Notes under the pieces: model-generated
Told to the model about the DNA's origin: nothing
Databases searched by the model: none
Seen by the model: only the letters and a program-made list of their open reading frames with translations
Assembly (NCBI GenBank): GCA_964019335.1
Contig: OZ025668.1
Span: 186,001-250,000, forward strand
Direction of reading: 5' to 3'
Length of the DNA stretch: 64,000 bases
From: Diplonema japonicum
Lineage: Eukaryota; Euglenozoa; Diplonemea; Diplonemida; Diplonemidae
Translations under genes and position numbers: made by a program
Shown: in pieces, positions 24,990 to 35,060 of the stretch
How positions within the stretch are numbered: the stretch's first letter is position 1
How the letters are laid out: every line of letters starts with the position of its first letter

Positions 24990-27540
24990 TGCCTCAAGAA
25001 GTGACTACAGAGGTAACTGTGTCGGTGCAGTGGTCCAGAACTCCAGTGCGCCATCTATCCCTGCCTGCAGAATCGAGCGGAGCTTCGCCAGGAGGTATGC
25101 ATCGTCCGCGTAGGCTACAACGTCCACCCCCGCTGCCTCCATCGTCTTGATCATCACAGAAAGCAGCGCGTTGATGATGATCACCGACAATGGGCAGCCC
25201 TGGAGGATGCCTCGAACGGGTCGCCCACTCCAATCGGGAACTTAAACCTCCTTGAAATCTGGTTGTACATCCCTTGGAGTGCTCTCCTTATTGGTTCTGC
25301 CAAGCCCATTGCACCTCATCAGGTCCAGTGATAGTCCCTGCGGTACCATGTCGAAGCACTTGCTGAAGTCAAGGGCTATACCTTGGAGTGGTTCTCCCTC
25401 GACTAGTGCTAGCTCCAACTTTGTACAGAGTTCCATCAGAGCTGAAGTCGTGCTGTGCTTAGGCCTGAATCCGTGCTGATTTGGCGTGATCCACCGCTCT
25501 TGCCAGCCTAGCACCTGCCTCAGTCTCGCGCTTGCCCACAGCCGTAGATGGTGCTGGTCACCGTGATTGGCCGGTGGTTTAGGGGTGCCGACCCCTCCCC
25601 TTTCGGTGTGAGCGTTACCAGGGCTGTTGTGATCTGCTCCGGCCATTGTCCTGTTCTTTCAACGAGGTTGAAGAGATCCGCGAACCCGCTGAGGATGGGC
25701 TTCGGCAGTCGCTTCAGCTCGCTGATGCGCCATCCATCCACTCCGCACGCTCCGTTGTCAGGCTTTTTCCTGGTTGCCGCTTTCCACGCCCGCCCCGGGT
25801 GTGACCCCAAGGTGGCCATCGGTCTGGGCGACGTATCCGACGTGATTCTGCAGTTTAGGATCTTCCCTGTCGGGGTCGTGATCCTCACCTTGTCGGTCGG
25901 AGGTTTCGTTCCTCTGACCAGCACCGCGCCCGTTGCTCCATCCGCCCCTGACCGGTACTCCCTTCCATCCCATCTTTGCGGTGATCCTCTCCATGTGCTG
26001 TTCGCTGCAATCCGAGTAGAGCCCGGTGAGCTTCCACGTCGGCTCCCCGTGTTGGCCCTCCAGCCCCGCATCCTCTCCCATCGCCTTGTTGAGGATGGCG
26101 ATCTTCCGTTCCTCCGTCGTCCGTATCCCGATGCGGCCGTCACCGTCCCGCATCGCCAGACCCTCCGCCTCTGCCTGCGCCAACGCTACGTCCAGCGTTG
26201 TGTCCTTCGGAAGCCACGCAACCGGCCCGAGCTTCCCGTCTTTCAGTTTGAGGAAGACCCCGTCCTTCCCTGAGTCCTTCAGCATCCCCGCCAGCCTTTC
26301 CTTCGGGAGCGTTACCAGCGCGTCGACTCGTTGTACCCCGCTCAGGTGCTTGTCTACCCTCAGGACGCCTCGGCAGCCCATCTTCTAGCTGGCCGTGCGG
26401 TCCGTTCACCATTCGTTCCCAGAGTTCTGGCGAGGCGTGCTCTTTCGCGACCACAACTGCTGCTCTGACGAACATCTTCCCCAGGTCTATGTCCACCGTG
26501 CCTGCAGGTGCAACCAGCTCGACTCTCCCGCTCAGCGCCGTCAGGAACATCGTCTTGTTGCTGTACTCGATTGCCGTCTTGACGACGATGTCGACTTCCA
26601 GCCTTCCGTCCCCCCCTTGCTTCGTGAGCACCCCCTTGATCCCTGACCATTTCATTGCCTGCACCTTCAACAAACTCTCCTCAGACAGTAGCACCACGCC
26701 GTCCACTCCCTTCGCCATGTCCTCCATCTCATGAAGGGGACTTGAAACTGGTCCTTTTCTAGCTTCCACACTTTCTTGGCGTCCTCCTTCGCTGGGGCCG
26801 TTCTCTTCTTGTTGTTGTTGGGGGTGCGCCAGGATTTGCGTTCTCCGTCAGTTGTTGGCATCCCCACCTTCACCAGCTCAAACTTCTGTTGAACGGTCTT
26901 CAGCACCCCTTTTTCGAAGGGCTCAGCGACAAAGCAGAACCTTCCCTGTCCGTCGTGCCCTATGTGCACCTTCTTTTTCCCGCCTTGAGCGACCTGTACC
27001 ACTAAGGATCCCTCTGCAAGCACTGCAACATGAATGTTGGCTTTCAGTGCTCTTGCGGCGGCCTGGATGCGGCTGTCTGCGATGGATCCTTCTCGGTTGT
27101 GTGCTACACAGAAGCCGTCGAGGTCGCCTCCTTCCACGAGTGGGGTGTACTCCGCCTCGTTCCGCCTCAGTTCCTGCAGGGCCATGCCCTGCACCTCTGC
27201 CTTCTTCATCGCTAACTTCTTTGCTAGCACTCCGTACAAGGTGTAGTCCTTCCCCGCCTCCACCGTCATGCCAAACCCCTTCAGCGCTCGTGAGAGGTCT
27301 TGGAACCCCATCCTGCTTCGACCTATCCCTTCTGTCGTTTTTACCTTCTCTGTCGTTATTGTCTTCTCGTCCTTTCGCTTCGCTTTGATTTTATCTTCCA
27401 GTCTTCTTCGTCCTGCGCTTCCTTTTTTGTGATTTGTCTTTTTTTCTGTCTTCCTAGTTTTTCGCTTTCTATTGATTCTTCCCTCTGTCTTCTCGTCTTT
27501 TACTCTTCTTCTATTTTTCCTCTTTTCAAACCGTATTACC
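24990..27540 (-). pseudogene. Dead non-LTR retrotransposon with reverse transcriptase motifs
   Basis: A GC-rich island readable on the minus strand through at least four frameshifts and a stop. In order there is a basic leader, then a region (27311-26667) with some likeness to an OTU-type protease but no clear catalytic Cys, then two unassigned segments (26769-25990). The reverse transcriptase follows, with GVDGWRISELKRLP, WPEQITTALVTLTPKG and NHRPITVTSTIYG near 25740-25560, NQHGFRPKHSTTSAL near 25470, motif A GIALDFSKCFDMVP near 25370, motif B RGILQGCPLS near 25200 and motif C YADD near 25110. Homology ends around 24990, so thumb, any C-terminal domain and 3' end are missing. An element that keeps its 5' part but has lost its 3' part is unlike ordinary 5'-truncated LINE insertions and points to a later deletion. 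Confidence 0.85.
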
Positions 27541-28234
27541 TATTGACTTCATTGGCACGGTCGGACACCAATAAAGTACAGAAAAAAATGCTACGACGGA
27601 CCTTAAGGTGCTTGGTTAAAACACGATGGGAGCTTGAAGCGGAGTGGATCGGCTCCATGAGGGAACCGGACACCTCACAACTCTGTAGTCTACCGTATTA
27701 AAAATAATAAGGTCGGAAACAATTAAGGCAATTTAAAGTGTTTGCCATCACCCACTTTGCGTAAAATTACGCAGGTTACGCGTAAGAAGTGGCAGGGCAG
27801 ATATCACCCGTTTCGCATGAGCGTATCTAAAAGCTGTTTGCCTCTATGGCGTCTGAGGATGCAAAATGTTCTGATCCGGAAGCATTCGGGTTACAGTCAT
27901 GGATCTCAAGCAACAAAAAGTTTAAAACTATATTCATTTAAAATACGGTACTTCATGATTCTGTTTTTTTTTTTTTTTTTTTAATGATAAGTATAAGTAT
28001 AAGTTCAAATAGAACGTGAGGACGAACACAATAAAAAACCTAATTTCAAACAGCGATATGTAAAGTGAGTGTCATTAAAGTGAATGTCATTGTGAACTGG
28101 ACACCAAGTGTCCTGAAGCATTGGAAAAAAAAAATAAAATAAACTAAACAAAGTAGGTCGCATCGACTGCTGCGTTGATGCTCAGTGTAGGTGTTCTATT
28201 CTCATTCATCTATATCAACTGCCAACTGCCATTA
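27541..28234. other. Spacer between the LINE relic and cyclase E
   Basis: Moderately complex sequence with a T run at about 27964-27982. No credible reading frame or domain. The final bases before 28235 are shared with the 3' flank of cyclase B. Confidence 0.5.
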
Positions 28235-30901
28235 TCATGACACCATGCTTGCGATCGACCCTCTTGGCCTCCGCCTAGCGATCCTTGTCCCTGTGGCCTC
28301 CCCTGCCCATCCCTCAGCAGGGTTCTGTGGGACGACAAGCCCCCTGTTGAAGGGCCTCGCGAGCATCATCGTCCCCTCCATCACACTGATCACCTTCTCC
28401 ATTGTGTGGTCTCCCGTCCCCTCGCACATTGTCCTTAGTTCCTCCACATCCCTGTCGTTGAAGGCCTCCTTGTACCTCGCCCCCCACTCCTCTCCCACAA
28501 CTCCGTCAAACAGGTTCCACACACCGTCCACAAGGCTGAAGGTCTTCAGGTTGAGCTCGTACACTGTTCTGCTTGTCTCGAGCTCGCTGAAGTCTGACAC
28601 CACAGCGGGACGAGGCGACCTGCTTGGGCTGTCCATTGACGCCATGCGTAAGGGTGCCGCCTCACGAGGGAGCTCCCAGGTGTCAACAGGGCGGGTGTGG
28701 ACTTGGAGTGAGGTGTCAGTACCAGCACAGGACTCACCAGCAAGGAGGCAGAGGGTCCCGAGCTGCGAGGCCGCCTCCGCAAGGGCCCGCCCCTCCTCAA
28801 CCCCAGACCCGAGAGAGGTCACGAAACGTTGTTTTGCACTCCCCAGCGACCCATGCAGCACCCTCCCTGTGGACATCCCCACACTCACGAACCGCTCCCA
28901 CACAGCACCACTGATAGACGAGTACAAGTGCGACACGAACTTCGCACTCTGAGCAACGTGCATCGCACAAGGCTTCCCTGCATTCCAGTTCGCAACAATG
29001 CTGTTGCTGCACACCACGTTCAGCAGGCCTTCCGTCCGCTCCACTCCTTCAATAATGATGTTCAGGATCTCGTTCACAGCATCAACTGCGTTCGTGAACA
29101 GCACAAGACACGAGAAGTCCACCCTGATGTGCATCGTCGTCGCTGTGCTTGCTGTCAGGCGGTTGCGGGTGATGTGCTGTGTCCGTACCTCGGTGCTTTT
29201 CTTGGAGTGTGAGTGGACGGAGGCTGATTTTTCAGGAGATCTGGGTGATGTGGGCATCTGGTCAAACCGACGCTTCTCGAGTGTCCTCTCCACCTCACCC
29301 TGCCGCTTCGGGAGGTCTGAAGGAATAGCTACAAGCAATGGAACGTCACCCACCCCCTTGAGACTGACAGAACCCATCTTCGTGATGACAGGCTTGCTGA
29401 GGCCCTCTCCCCAGTTGGTGTTGTTGCTGAGCTGGGCTTGAACCTCTTCGGTGAAGGCGACTGCACCCCCTGCAGAGGCGGACTCCACCCTCGCTGCCTT
29501 GTTCACTGTGGGTCCCATGTAGTCGGTCCTCCCTGTCGTGGGGTTCAGTTCCAGCCTCGCGGGGCCTGTGTGGACCCCGATCCGCACCCGAAGCCCCCTC
29601 CAGCACAGGGACCCGTCCTCCTCCCTCCCCACCACCTTGCACAGTGGGTGTTCCAGGAGCGCCGCAGGCCACGGAGCACGGAGGAGAGACCCCTGCGCCA
29701 GGAGCCCGAACCGCACCCCTTCAACCACCTTGTCGAAGGCGACCATGAAGGCGTCCCCGATCGTCTTCACCTCGTACCCGTTCGTCGCCGTGATGCACTC
29801 CCTCATCACATCGTTGTGGATCTCCATCGCCGTCCGCATCGCCGACGTGTGCCTCTCCCAGATGTCCGTCGACGACTGGATGTCCGTGAACACGATCGTC
29901 ACCTCCTCCTGACCGCTCCCTGCGGGGATCTGACGGATGTGGTGCATCTTCTTCATGTACTGACCAGCCCTTCCTCCCTCCCCTCTGCTTCCCTCCACCC
30001 CCGTCCCCTCTTGTGCCACCTCCTCGGCGGCGAACAAGGCATCAGGGAGGTAAGGACGATAGAGCTTCAAGTTGCTGAGGAGTCCCAGGAAAGCTCTGTT
30101 CAGTTCGCTTTTCTCAGCGTTCTTCACAAGGTGCTCTGCTGTCTCCAAGTCGAAGCGCACCAATGCGCCGGCAACCTTCTGTGCAAGAAGGACAGCAGCT
30201 TCTGACTTCTGCTGCTCTTCACGCATCCCCAACGCGAACCTGCGTGTCATCAGGAAGTCGATCTGAAACACCATGAGCCTCACAAGTAGCGCCGACAGCA
30301 ACCAGGTGCCGCCTTCCGTTGGCCTTGCTTCGGTGCCTGTCCAGGACTCGGGGATGGCATTGTAGATGCCAAGGCCGATGCCTTCCTCGAATGTCTTGAC
30401 GGTGATATACATGAGGGTAACGATGGTGAGGATCCAACCGCTTTTCGGGCTGCACCCGGTGAGGAGGAGGACGTCTGCTGCGAGAACGCTTCCTGTCCAG
30501 AGGTCCTCCTTGCCGTAGGCGGAGAGGTCGCCGATGAGGCAGTAGAAAAAAGAAATAGAGAGAATGGTGGCCTCGACGAGGGGGATGTGGATCTTTTTGG
30601 TGAGGTAGCTGTGTACGAGGAGGGGAATAGGGAGAAGGCCACGAGACAAGTTGAGTCCTGAAAGCACGTACCTCCCACCAAGGGAGTGTGTGATGGTGAA
30701 GAAGAGCTGCGAGAGGCTGAACACAATGGATACTGGGATCAGAAGGTTCTTTGCTGTACGTTCATGCCCCGAGTCATCGTCACAGGCCCAATGCGACATT
30801 AGGCTACGGTACAGTCTTGTCAGGCATCCTGGCTGTCGGGGCGCCTCTTCTGTGTCTTCCATGCTCTCGGATATTGTACACATTTCGACATCTTCTCCCA
30901 T
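28235..30901 (-). CDS. Cyclase E: transmembrane adenylate cyclase paralogue
   Basis: 888 aa from the ATG at 30901. An upstream in-frame GTG at 30904 is not needed, and CCCAG precedes the ATG by 9 bases. N-terminus MGEDVEMCTISESMEDTEE with its own six helices (VSIVFSLSQLFFTITHS first). The block just after the membrane part (KVAGALVRF, KNAEKSELNRAF) is of the A/F type. Catalytic residues are intact. The inter-domain linker (RRFDQMPTSPRSPEKS) is a shortened relative of that in A and F, and is flanked by GVGDVPLLVAIP, where A has GVGNVPLFITVP. The second domain is inactive as elsewhere. The C-terminus and 3' flank are those of cyclase B, while the segment before them is identical to D and F. This single gene therefore mixes signatures of three relatives. 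Confidence 0.93.
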   Translation of the reverse strand: MGEDVEMCTISESMEDTEEAPRQPGCLTRLYRSLMSHWACDDDSGHERTAKNLLIPVSIVFSLSQLFFTITHSLGGRYVLSGLNLSRGLLPIPLLVHSYLTKKIHIPLVEATILSISFFYCLIGDLSAYGKEDLWTGSVLAADVLLLTGCSPKSGWILTIVTLMYITVKTFEEGIGLGIYNAIPESWTGTEARPTEGGTWLLSALLVRLMVFQIDFLMTRRFALGMREEQQKSEAAVLLAQKVAGALVRFDLETAEHLVKNAEKSELNRAFLGLLSNLKLYRPYLPDALFAAEEVAQEGTGVEGSRGEGGRAGQYMKKMHHIRQIPAGSGQEEVTIVFTDIQSSTDIWERHTSAMRTAMEIHNDVMRECITATNGYEVKTIGDAFMVAFDKVVEGVRFGLLAQGSLLRAPWPAALLEHPLCKVVGREEDGSLCWRGLRVRIGVHTGPARLELNPTTGRTDYMGPTVNKAARVESASAGGAVAFTEEVQAQLSNNTNWGEGLSKPVITKMGSVSLKGVGDVPLLVAIPSDLPKRQGEVERTLEKRRFDQMPTSPRSPEKSASVHSHSKKSTEVRTQHITRNRLTASTATTMHIRVDFSCLVLFTNAVDAVNEILNIIIEGVERTEGLLNVVCSNSIVANWNAGKPCAMHVAQSAKFVSHLYSSISGAVWERFVSVGMSTGRVLHGSLGSAKQRFVTSLGSGVEEGRALAEAASQLGTLCLLAGESCAGTDTSLQVHTRPVDTWELPREAAPLRMASMDSPSRSPRPAVVSDFSELETSRTVYELNLKTFSLVDGVWNLFDGVVGEEWGARYKEAFNDRDVEELRTMCEGTGDHTMEKVISVMEGTMMLARPFNRGLVVPQNPAEGWAGEATGTRIARRRPRGSIASMVS

Positions 30902-31883
30902 CACTGCAACCTGGGTGTGGTGTAAAAATAAATGATGAGATGCAAAAGCACAATTATAAAGACAAAAGGAGTGGGTATTATTCTTTTTCTTCTTTTTCGC
31001 TTTCTTTTTTTTCTTTTTTCTTTCGACAGAACTGTAAAAGAAAGAAGTCAGAAAAAGGGGAAAACTTGTGTTTTTTTCTTCGTTGGGATGAATTTAAACG
31101 AAACAGAAAAGGAACAAAGAAAATATATGTATATTTATATGAGTTAAACGAAGTCGAGACGCCCCCTTGTTCTCATCTCCAACCTGCGCCTATCCCCAAA
31201 AAAACAGATCTTACAACGAAAATTCTTTTTTCATTCCCGACTTCAATTAAAGTTACGGGTAAAATACCGCAACCCAGGGGGAAAAAAAAAACCTAACGTT
31301 TAGAGTTTCCTAACCACTTTTTGAGGTCAGCAACAACAAAAGAATGCGGGGGGTGGATAAGGCATGTTTTCTTCATTTGTCAACTGCCACGATTTTTCTT
31401 CTTGTTCTTCTTCCATTATAAGGGGCCGCATTGCATTTTCCAAGGATCGCAATGAGGGTACCCTTTTTTAGGGGGTTCTAGTATTGTGTAAAAAAAAAAA
31501 AAAAAAGATCTTCGTCAAAAAAAAAAAAAAATGGGGCTTTGGTTGCAACACTATTTAAAAAAAACTCATTGGTTCTTCTTAACGAAAGTCTTTTTCTGGG
31601 TACGGCTTGTTTTTCAAAAAGTCACTGTGGGTGAGTACGCAGCTCTGACAAACCTTTTTTTTTTAAATTCCCCCTCCCGTTTCGTTTTACAGTAGAGCAT
31701 TTATTATTTTTTTAATTTCTTCACTACGCTTGTTCAATTAGCACAGTGAGTTGTGGGTATTCTCCGATCAAAGAGAAGCAAGTAGCTGCATCCCTTGTCA
31801 CCCTTCTACTTCTCATGGTGATGATAATTTCAAAATGTCGCGAATTAAAAAACCACTTACTTACCAAAAGGAATGGACAAAAA
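30902..31883. other. Spacer upstream of cyclase E
   Basis: AT-rich, with a tail repeat at 31137-31196 and A runs near 31491 and 31517. No gene seen. Confidence 0.55.
31137..31196 (-). repeat. LINE-like 3' tail repeat, 60-bp copy
   Basis: ATGAGTTAAACGAAGTC then GAGACGCCCCCTTGTTCTC and CCTGCGCCTATCCCC match the tail at 2165 and 55915 with a 5-bp deletion. The match ends at an A run. Confidence 0.6.
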
Positions 31884-31904
31884 TCATTACTTGTTGGCAG
31901 TAAA
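31884..31904. repeat. Fragment of the AAGTAAT MITE family
   Basis: TCATTACTTGTTGGCAGTAA equals the right-hand dyad of the element at 34320-35060. No partner end is recognisable nearby. Confidence 0.4.
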
Positions 31905-32198
31905 CATTTCTTTCCTTTTTTTTTTTTCTTCTTTTTCTTTTGCTGTAAAAACGGGAAAAAAAACCTGTCTGCGGTGGACGGGGTCCCTCTGGAGTGGATC
32001 ATCAAATTCATTGCGAATGCAGCCACAATGTGAGAGTGACCCTTTTAGCTCCATATTTTACTCACACTGACACGAATTTCTTTTTTTGTTTTGTTTTTGT
32101 TTTTCCCGTTTTTTACAGTAACATTTATTCAGGTTTGAGAAGAGAGAGGAGAGGAGAGTTTAAAAAAAAAAAAAAGAAAAAAAAAAAGAGAAAAAAAA

Positions 32199-32240
32199 GG
32201 TGTCTTTGAAGGGAACCTGCAGTATGTGACAGGATCGCCT
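32199..32240. repeat. Short dispersed repeat, copy 2
   Basis: Related to 24079-24118; see that entry. Confidence 0.35.
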
Positions 32241-32335
32241 AACGATAATGAACTCATCTAGTGTTTGATCCCTTTTGTCGTGGTAGTGCCTTAGGCCCGT
32301 CGTGGTATCTTTCAGCAGCTTGGGCGTGAAACCAA

Positions 32336-32367
<32 letters not shown>

Positions 32368-32380
32368 AAAAACCAAGGAG

Positions 32381-32405
32381 GAAACGAAGTGGTTAGCAAC
32401 GGCCC
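32381..32405. repeat. 41-bp dispersed repeat, truncated copy
   Basis: GAAACGAAGTGGTTAGCAAC then GGCCCA, matching the 3' part of the repeat at 32942 and 18737; it lies next to long A runs. Confidence 0.45.
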
Positions 32406-33484
32406 AGATCGTTAATAAAAAAACCTTTTTTTTTTAAAAAAAAGACCAGTGTGTGACATGTGATAGACAAATGCCAGGCACTGACCCTTTGATTCATAGT
32501 CATTTCTCTCGCAAATTGATGGAGAAGTTGACTTGATCAGGACTGCCAACAGGGGTAAATATGGCGCCACTGAAGGGGCAAACCCCCGGAAACGAGAAAT
32601 TAAAAAAAAAAAAAATACAACATTACTATTCCCCCTCTTTTTTGTCTTTCCCTTGTTTCCACAGAGAGTGGCACACAAAGCAAGTTTCTCCTCTTCCAGT
32701 TCAGTGAGGGCACGATTAGACCATAAAAGTTCACAAAATGTGAGAAAAGAGTGAAAAAACACTGATGACATAGGAAGTGGTCACATCGCGGCTCCTCTTT
32801 CGGCGGGAAGCACCCCTAAGAAGAACAAGAAAAAAAAGAGGGGGGGACAGGTTTGCGGGTTTGTTGGCTGTATTGTCAGCAGAGTCTGCAGAAAATATCG
32901 GCATTGATTGGTATATAGCGGCAAAGGTTCCTAAAAAAAAAATTCACTATGATAAGAAACGAAGTGGTTAGCAACGGCCCACCAAAAAAAAAAAAAAAAA
33001 AAAAAAGAATCAGTTCACACTTATCACTTCAACGGTACTACAAAAGAGAGGAGGGGGAAAGAGTCGGTTCATTGGGGGGGGGGGGGGGTTTCATTGTTCA
33101 AAAAAAGAAGGGGAAGAAAAAAAAAGAGGGGAAAAAGTACGCCACAATAAAAATCGTTGGCGGTATATCCTTTTTCTTCTTTCTTTTTTTTTTCTCCTTC
33201 TCTTTTTTTCTTTTTTAGTTTTTGTTTTTTGTTCCCCACCTATTGTGGAGAAGAATAAAAATAATAGTTTTGAACGTTGCCGGTTTCTTGGGGGGGGGGG
33301 GGGTTCTTTTCCTTCTTTTCTTTTTTTCCGCTCGGACGACAAGTTCTAGTAGTTTATTTCTTGCCCAGTAAATTCTTCGTTGTGCAGGGGGGGGTGTAAA
33401 ATAAATTCTAACTCTTTGCTTAACGTTGAAGAGGGGAGCCCTGCAGTGACATGACATTGAAAGAGAGGGAGGGGGGTATCAAAA
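32406..33484. other. Low-complexity spacer
   Basis: Homopolymer-rich DNA with the second 41-bp repeat inside and G runs near 33076-33089 and 33291-33303. No credible gene. Confidence 0.55.
32942..32983. repeat. 41-bp dispersed repeat with poly(A) tail, copy 2
   Basis: ATTCACTATGATAAGAAACG followed by AAGTGGTTAGCAACGG and CCCACC, then a poly(A) run of about 23 bases. It differs from copy 1 at only a few positions. Confidence 0.55.
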
Positions 33485-33791
33485 GACCAAACCCGCCACA
33501 AAACACCCCCAGACCGGTTTCTACCCGCATGGCTTGACCCGCCATTGGCGGGAAACTCCCACGCATATCTGTCAGCATTTAACTTTGCGTCAAAACTACA
33601 GCACCAGAGCAGTCGCAATGGGGCGTTTCGTGCTCCGTAGCTGCGGCATAGGGTGCGAGAAGAGTGGGGTGGTGTTGCAGAGCTTCTTCCAGTGTGCGTC
33701 AACTGCTTGAAGCCACTCCCAGGTACCAAGTCCTGGCCGCCAATTTTTGGGGGTAGAAACCGGGTCTGGGTGTTTTGTGGCGGGTTTGGTC
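33485..33791. mobile_element. 307-bp MITE with about 41-bp terminal inverted repeats
   Basis: The left end 33485-33526 begins GACCAAACCCGCCACAAAAC. The right end 33751-33791 is its reverse complement, with only small differences (one or two single-base offsets) over about 41 bases. The interior is GC-richer than its surroundings but encodes nothing recognisable. No clear target duplication was seen. Family unassigned. Confidence 0.75.
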
Positions 33792-34319
33792 AAGGTATAT
33801 ATGGTCAAATAACCTTAGAAACGTGTTTTTTTGAAAACTGAAAAAAACTACCTTTGCATGGGATCTTAGGGGGGGGGGGGTTGATCCCCCAGGGTTATGT
33901 TGGCAAGGAAACGCGTTTCCAAGTTCTTTTTTTTTTTTTTTTTTTTGAAAATAAGGAAACGGAAACGTTCCCTTATTTTTTGGGGCCGTTTTCATATGAA
34001 GGGAACACGTTTCCCTTGAGAAGGAAACGCGTTTCCTTAAGTATCTTGAAAAATAAGGAAACGGATACGGCCTTTTTTTTCTTCTCTCTTTTTCATTGTC
34101 GAGAAAGTGTTTATTCTTTTACTGAAAGGAAAGATTATCGGAAAGAAAAAAAAAATCCGTACTTTCGCGGTTGAAGTTCGCCTCCCGACAGGGGGAACAC
34201 AAAACTGCCCTGTGATTGCTATAAAAGCACAATAACCTCAGAGGGGGAAATGCGGTCAATGAAAAGCTTAAGCAAATTCGATGAAATTCGCTGAAGGATG
34301 TAGATTTTTGGTTTTATTT
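33792..34319. other. Spacer with GGAAACG-type repeats
   Basis: Between 33907 and 34070 the words GGAAACGCGTTTCC and AAATAAGGAAACGGA recur in short inverted and direct arrangement. No gene seen. Confidence 0.45.
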
Positions 34320-35060
34320 TTTTATTTCACTCTTCAGAAATTACTTCACGCACTGGGGGGCCCATTACTTCACGCTAAATCTCATTACTTCACGGTGAAA
34401 TAATGGCCTGTTTTCCGTGAAGTAATAGGGGGTTTCCGTTAAATAATATGCCTCGGTAGGCCAATTTTTGCCTCGGTTCGGTTCCCAGTGGGGCTACTTT
34501 TTCCTCTCAGTTTGCTATTTCCCCCCAGGTTCAGCTCAATTGGCTTTTGCCTCGGCTCAGTTCCAAGTTGGACTACTTTTTCCTCCCAATTTGCCCACTT
34601 TTGGCTAGGCCTTGTTCCCAGTTTCTGTGGGTAACTCTTCCGTGGGTAAGGGTAACTTAGTCAGCTTACCCAAGCACCCCAAAAGACTTCAAAATACCGA
34701 AGCAGCAGAAAAAAAGGAGCCAGCGGCCGCGCTAGGTATGGGAAGGCCTGATTAGAGATGGTGACAGTGGCAATGCCAGCGACAGCGGCAGCTCTTAGTC
34801 AACAAAAGGAGGAAAAACAACTTGTATTGTAACCTTTGTAACCCCTCTCTTGTTGTACCCCTTGTCACCCTGTTGTGCCCCTCGTGGTGAAGTAATTTCA
34901 GAGTGTCGTGAAATAAAACCACTTACCTACCGCCAAGTAATGCTTTACCGACCTCTCGGTTCCGCATTTTACCATCTCGGGCCCTGCGGGCCCTCGACGG
35001 TAAAATGCGGAACCTCGAGGTAACGGTAAAGTCATTACTTGTTGGCAGTAAATAGCTATT
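34320..35060. mobile_element. MITE-like element, copy 3 (longest) of the AAGTAAT family
   Basis: The imperfect inverted end TTTTATTTCAC..TCAGAAATTACTTCACG (34320) is mirrored by GTGAAGTAATTTCAGAGTG..GTGAAATAAAA (34885-34918). Right of it the dyad CCAAGTAATGCTTTACC / GGTAAAGTCATTACTTG encloses a hairpin with a perfect 16-bp stem, 34958-34973 against 34999-35014, and a GC-rich loop containing GGGCCCTGCGGGCCC. No coding capacity. Confidence 0.65.
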
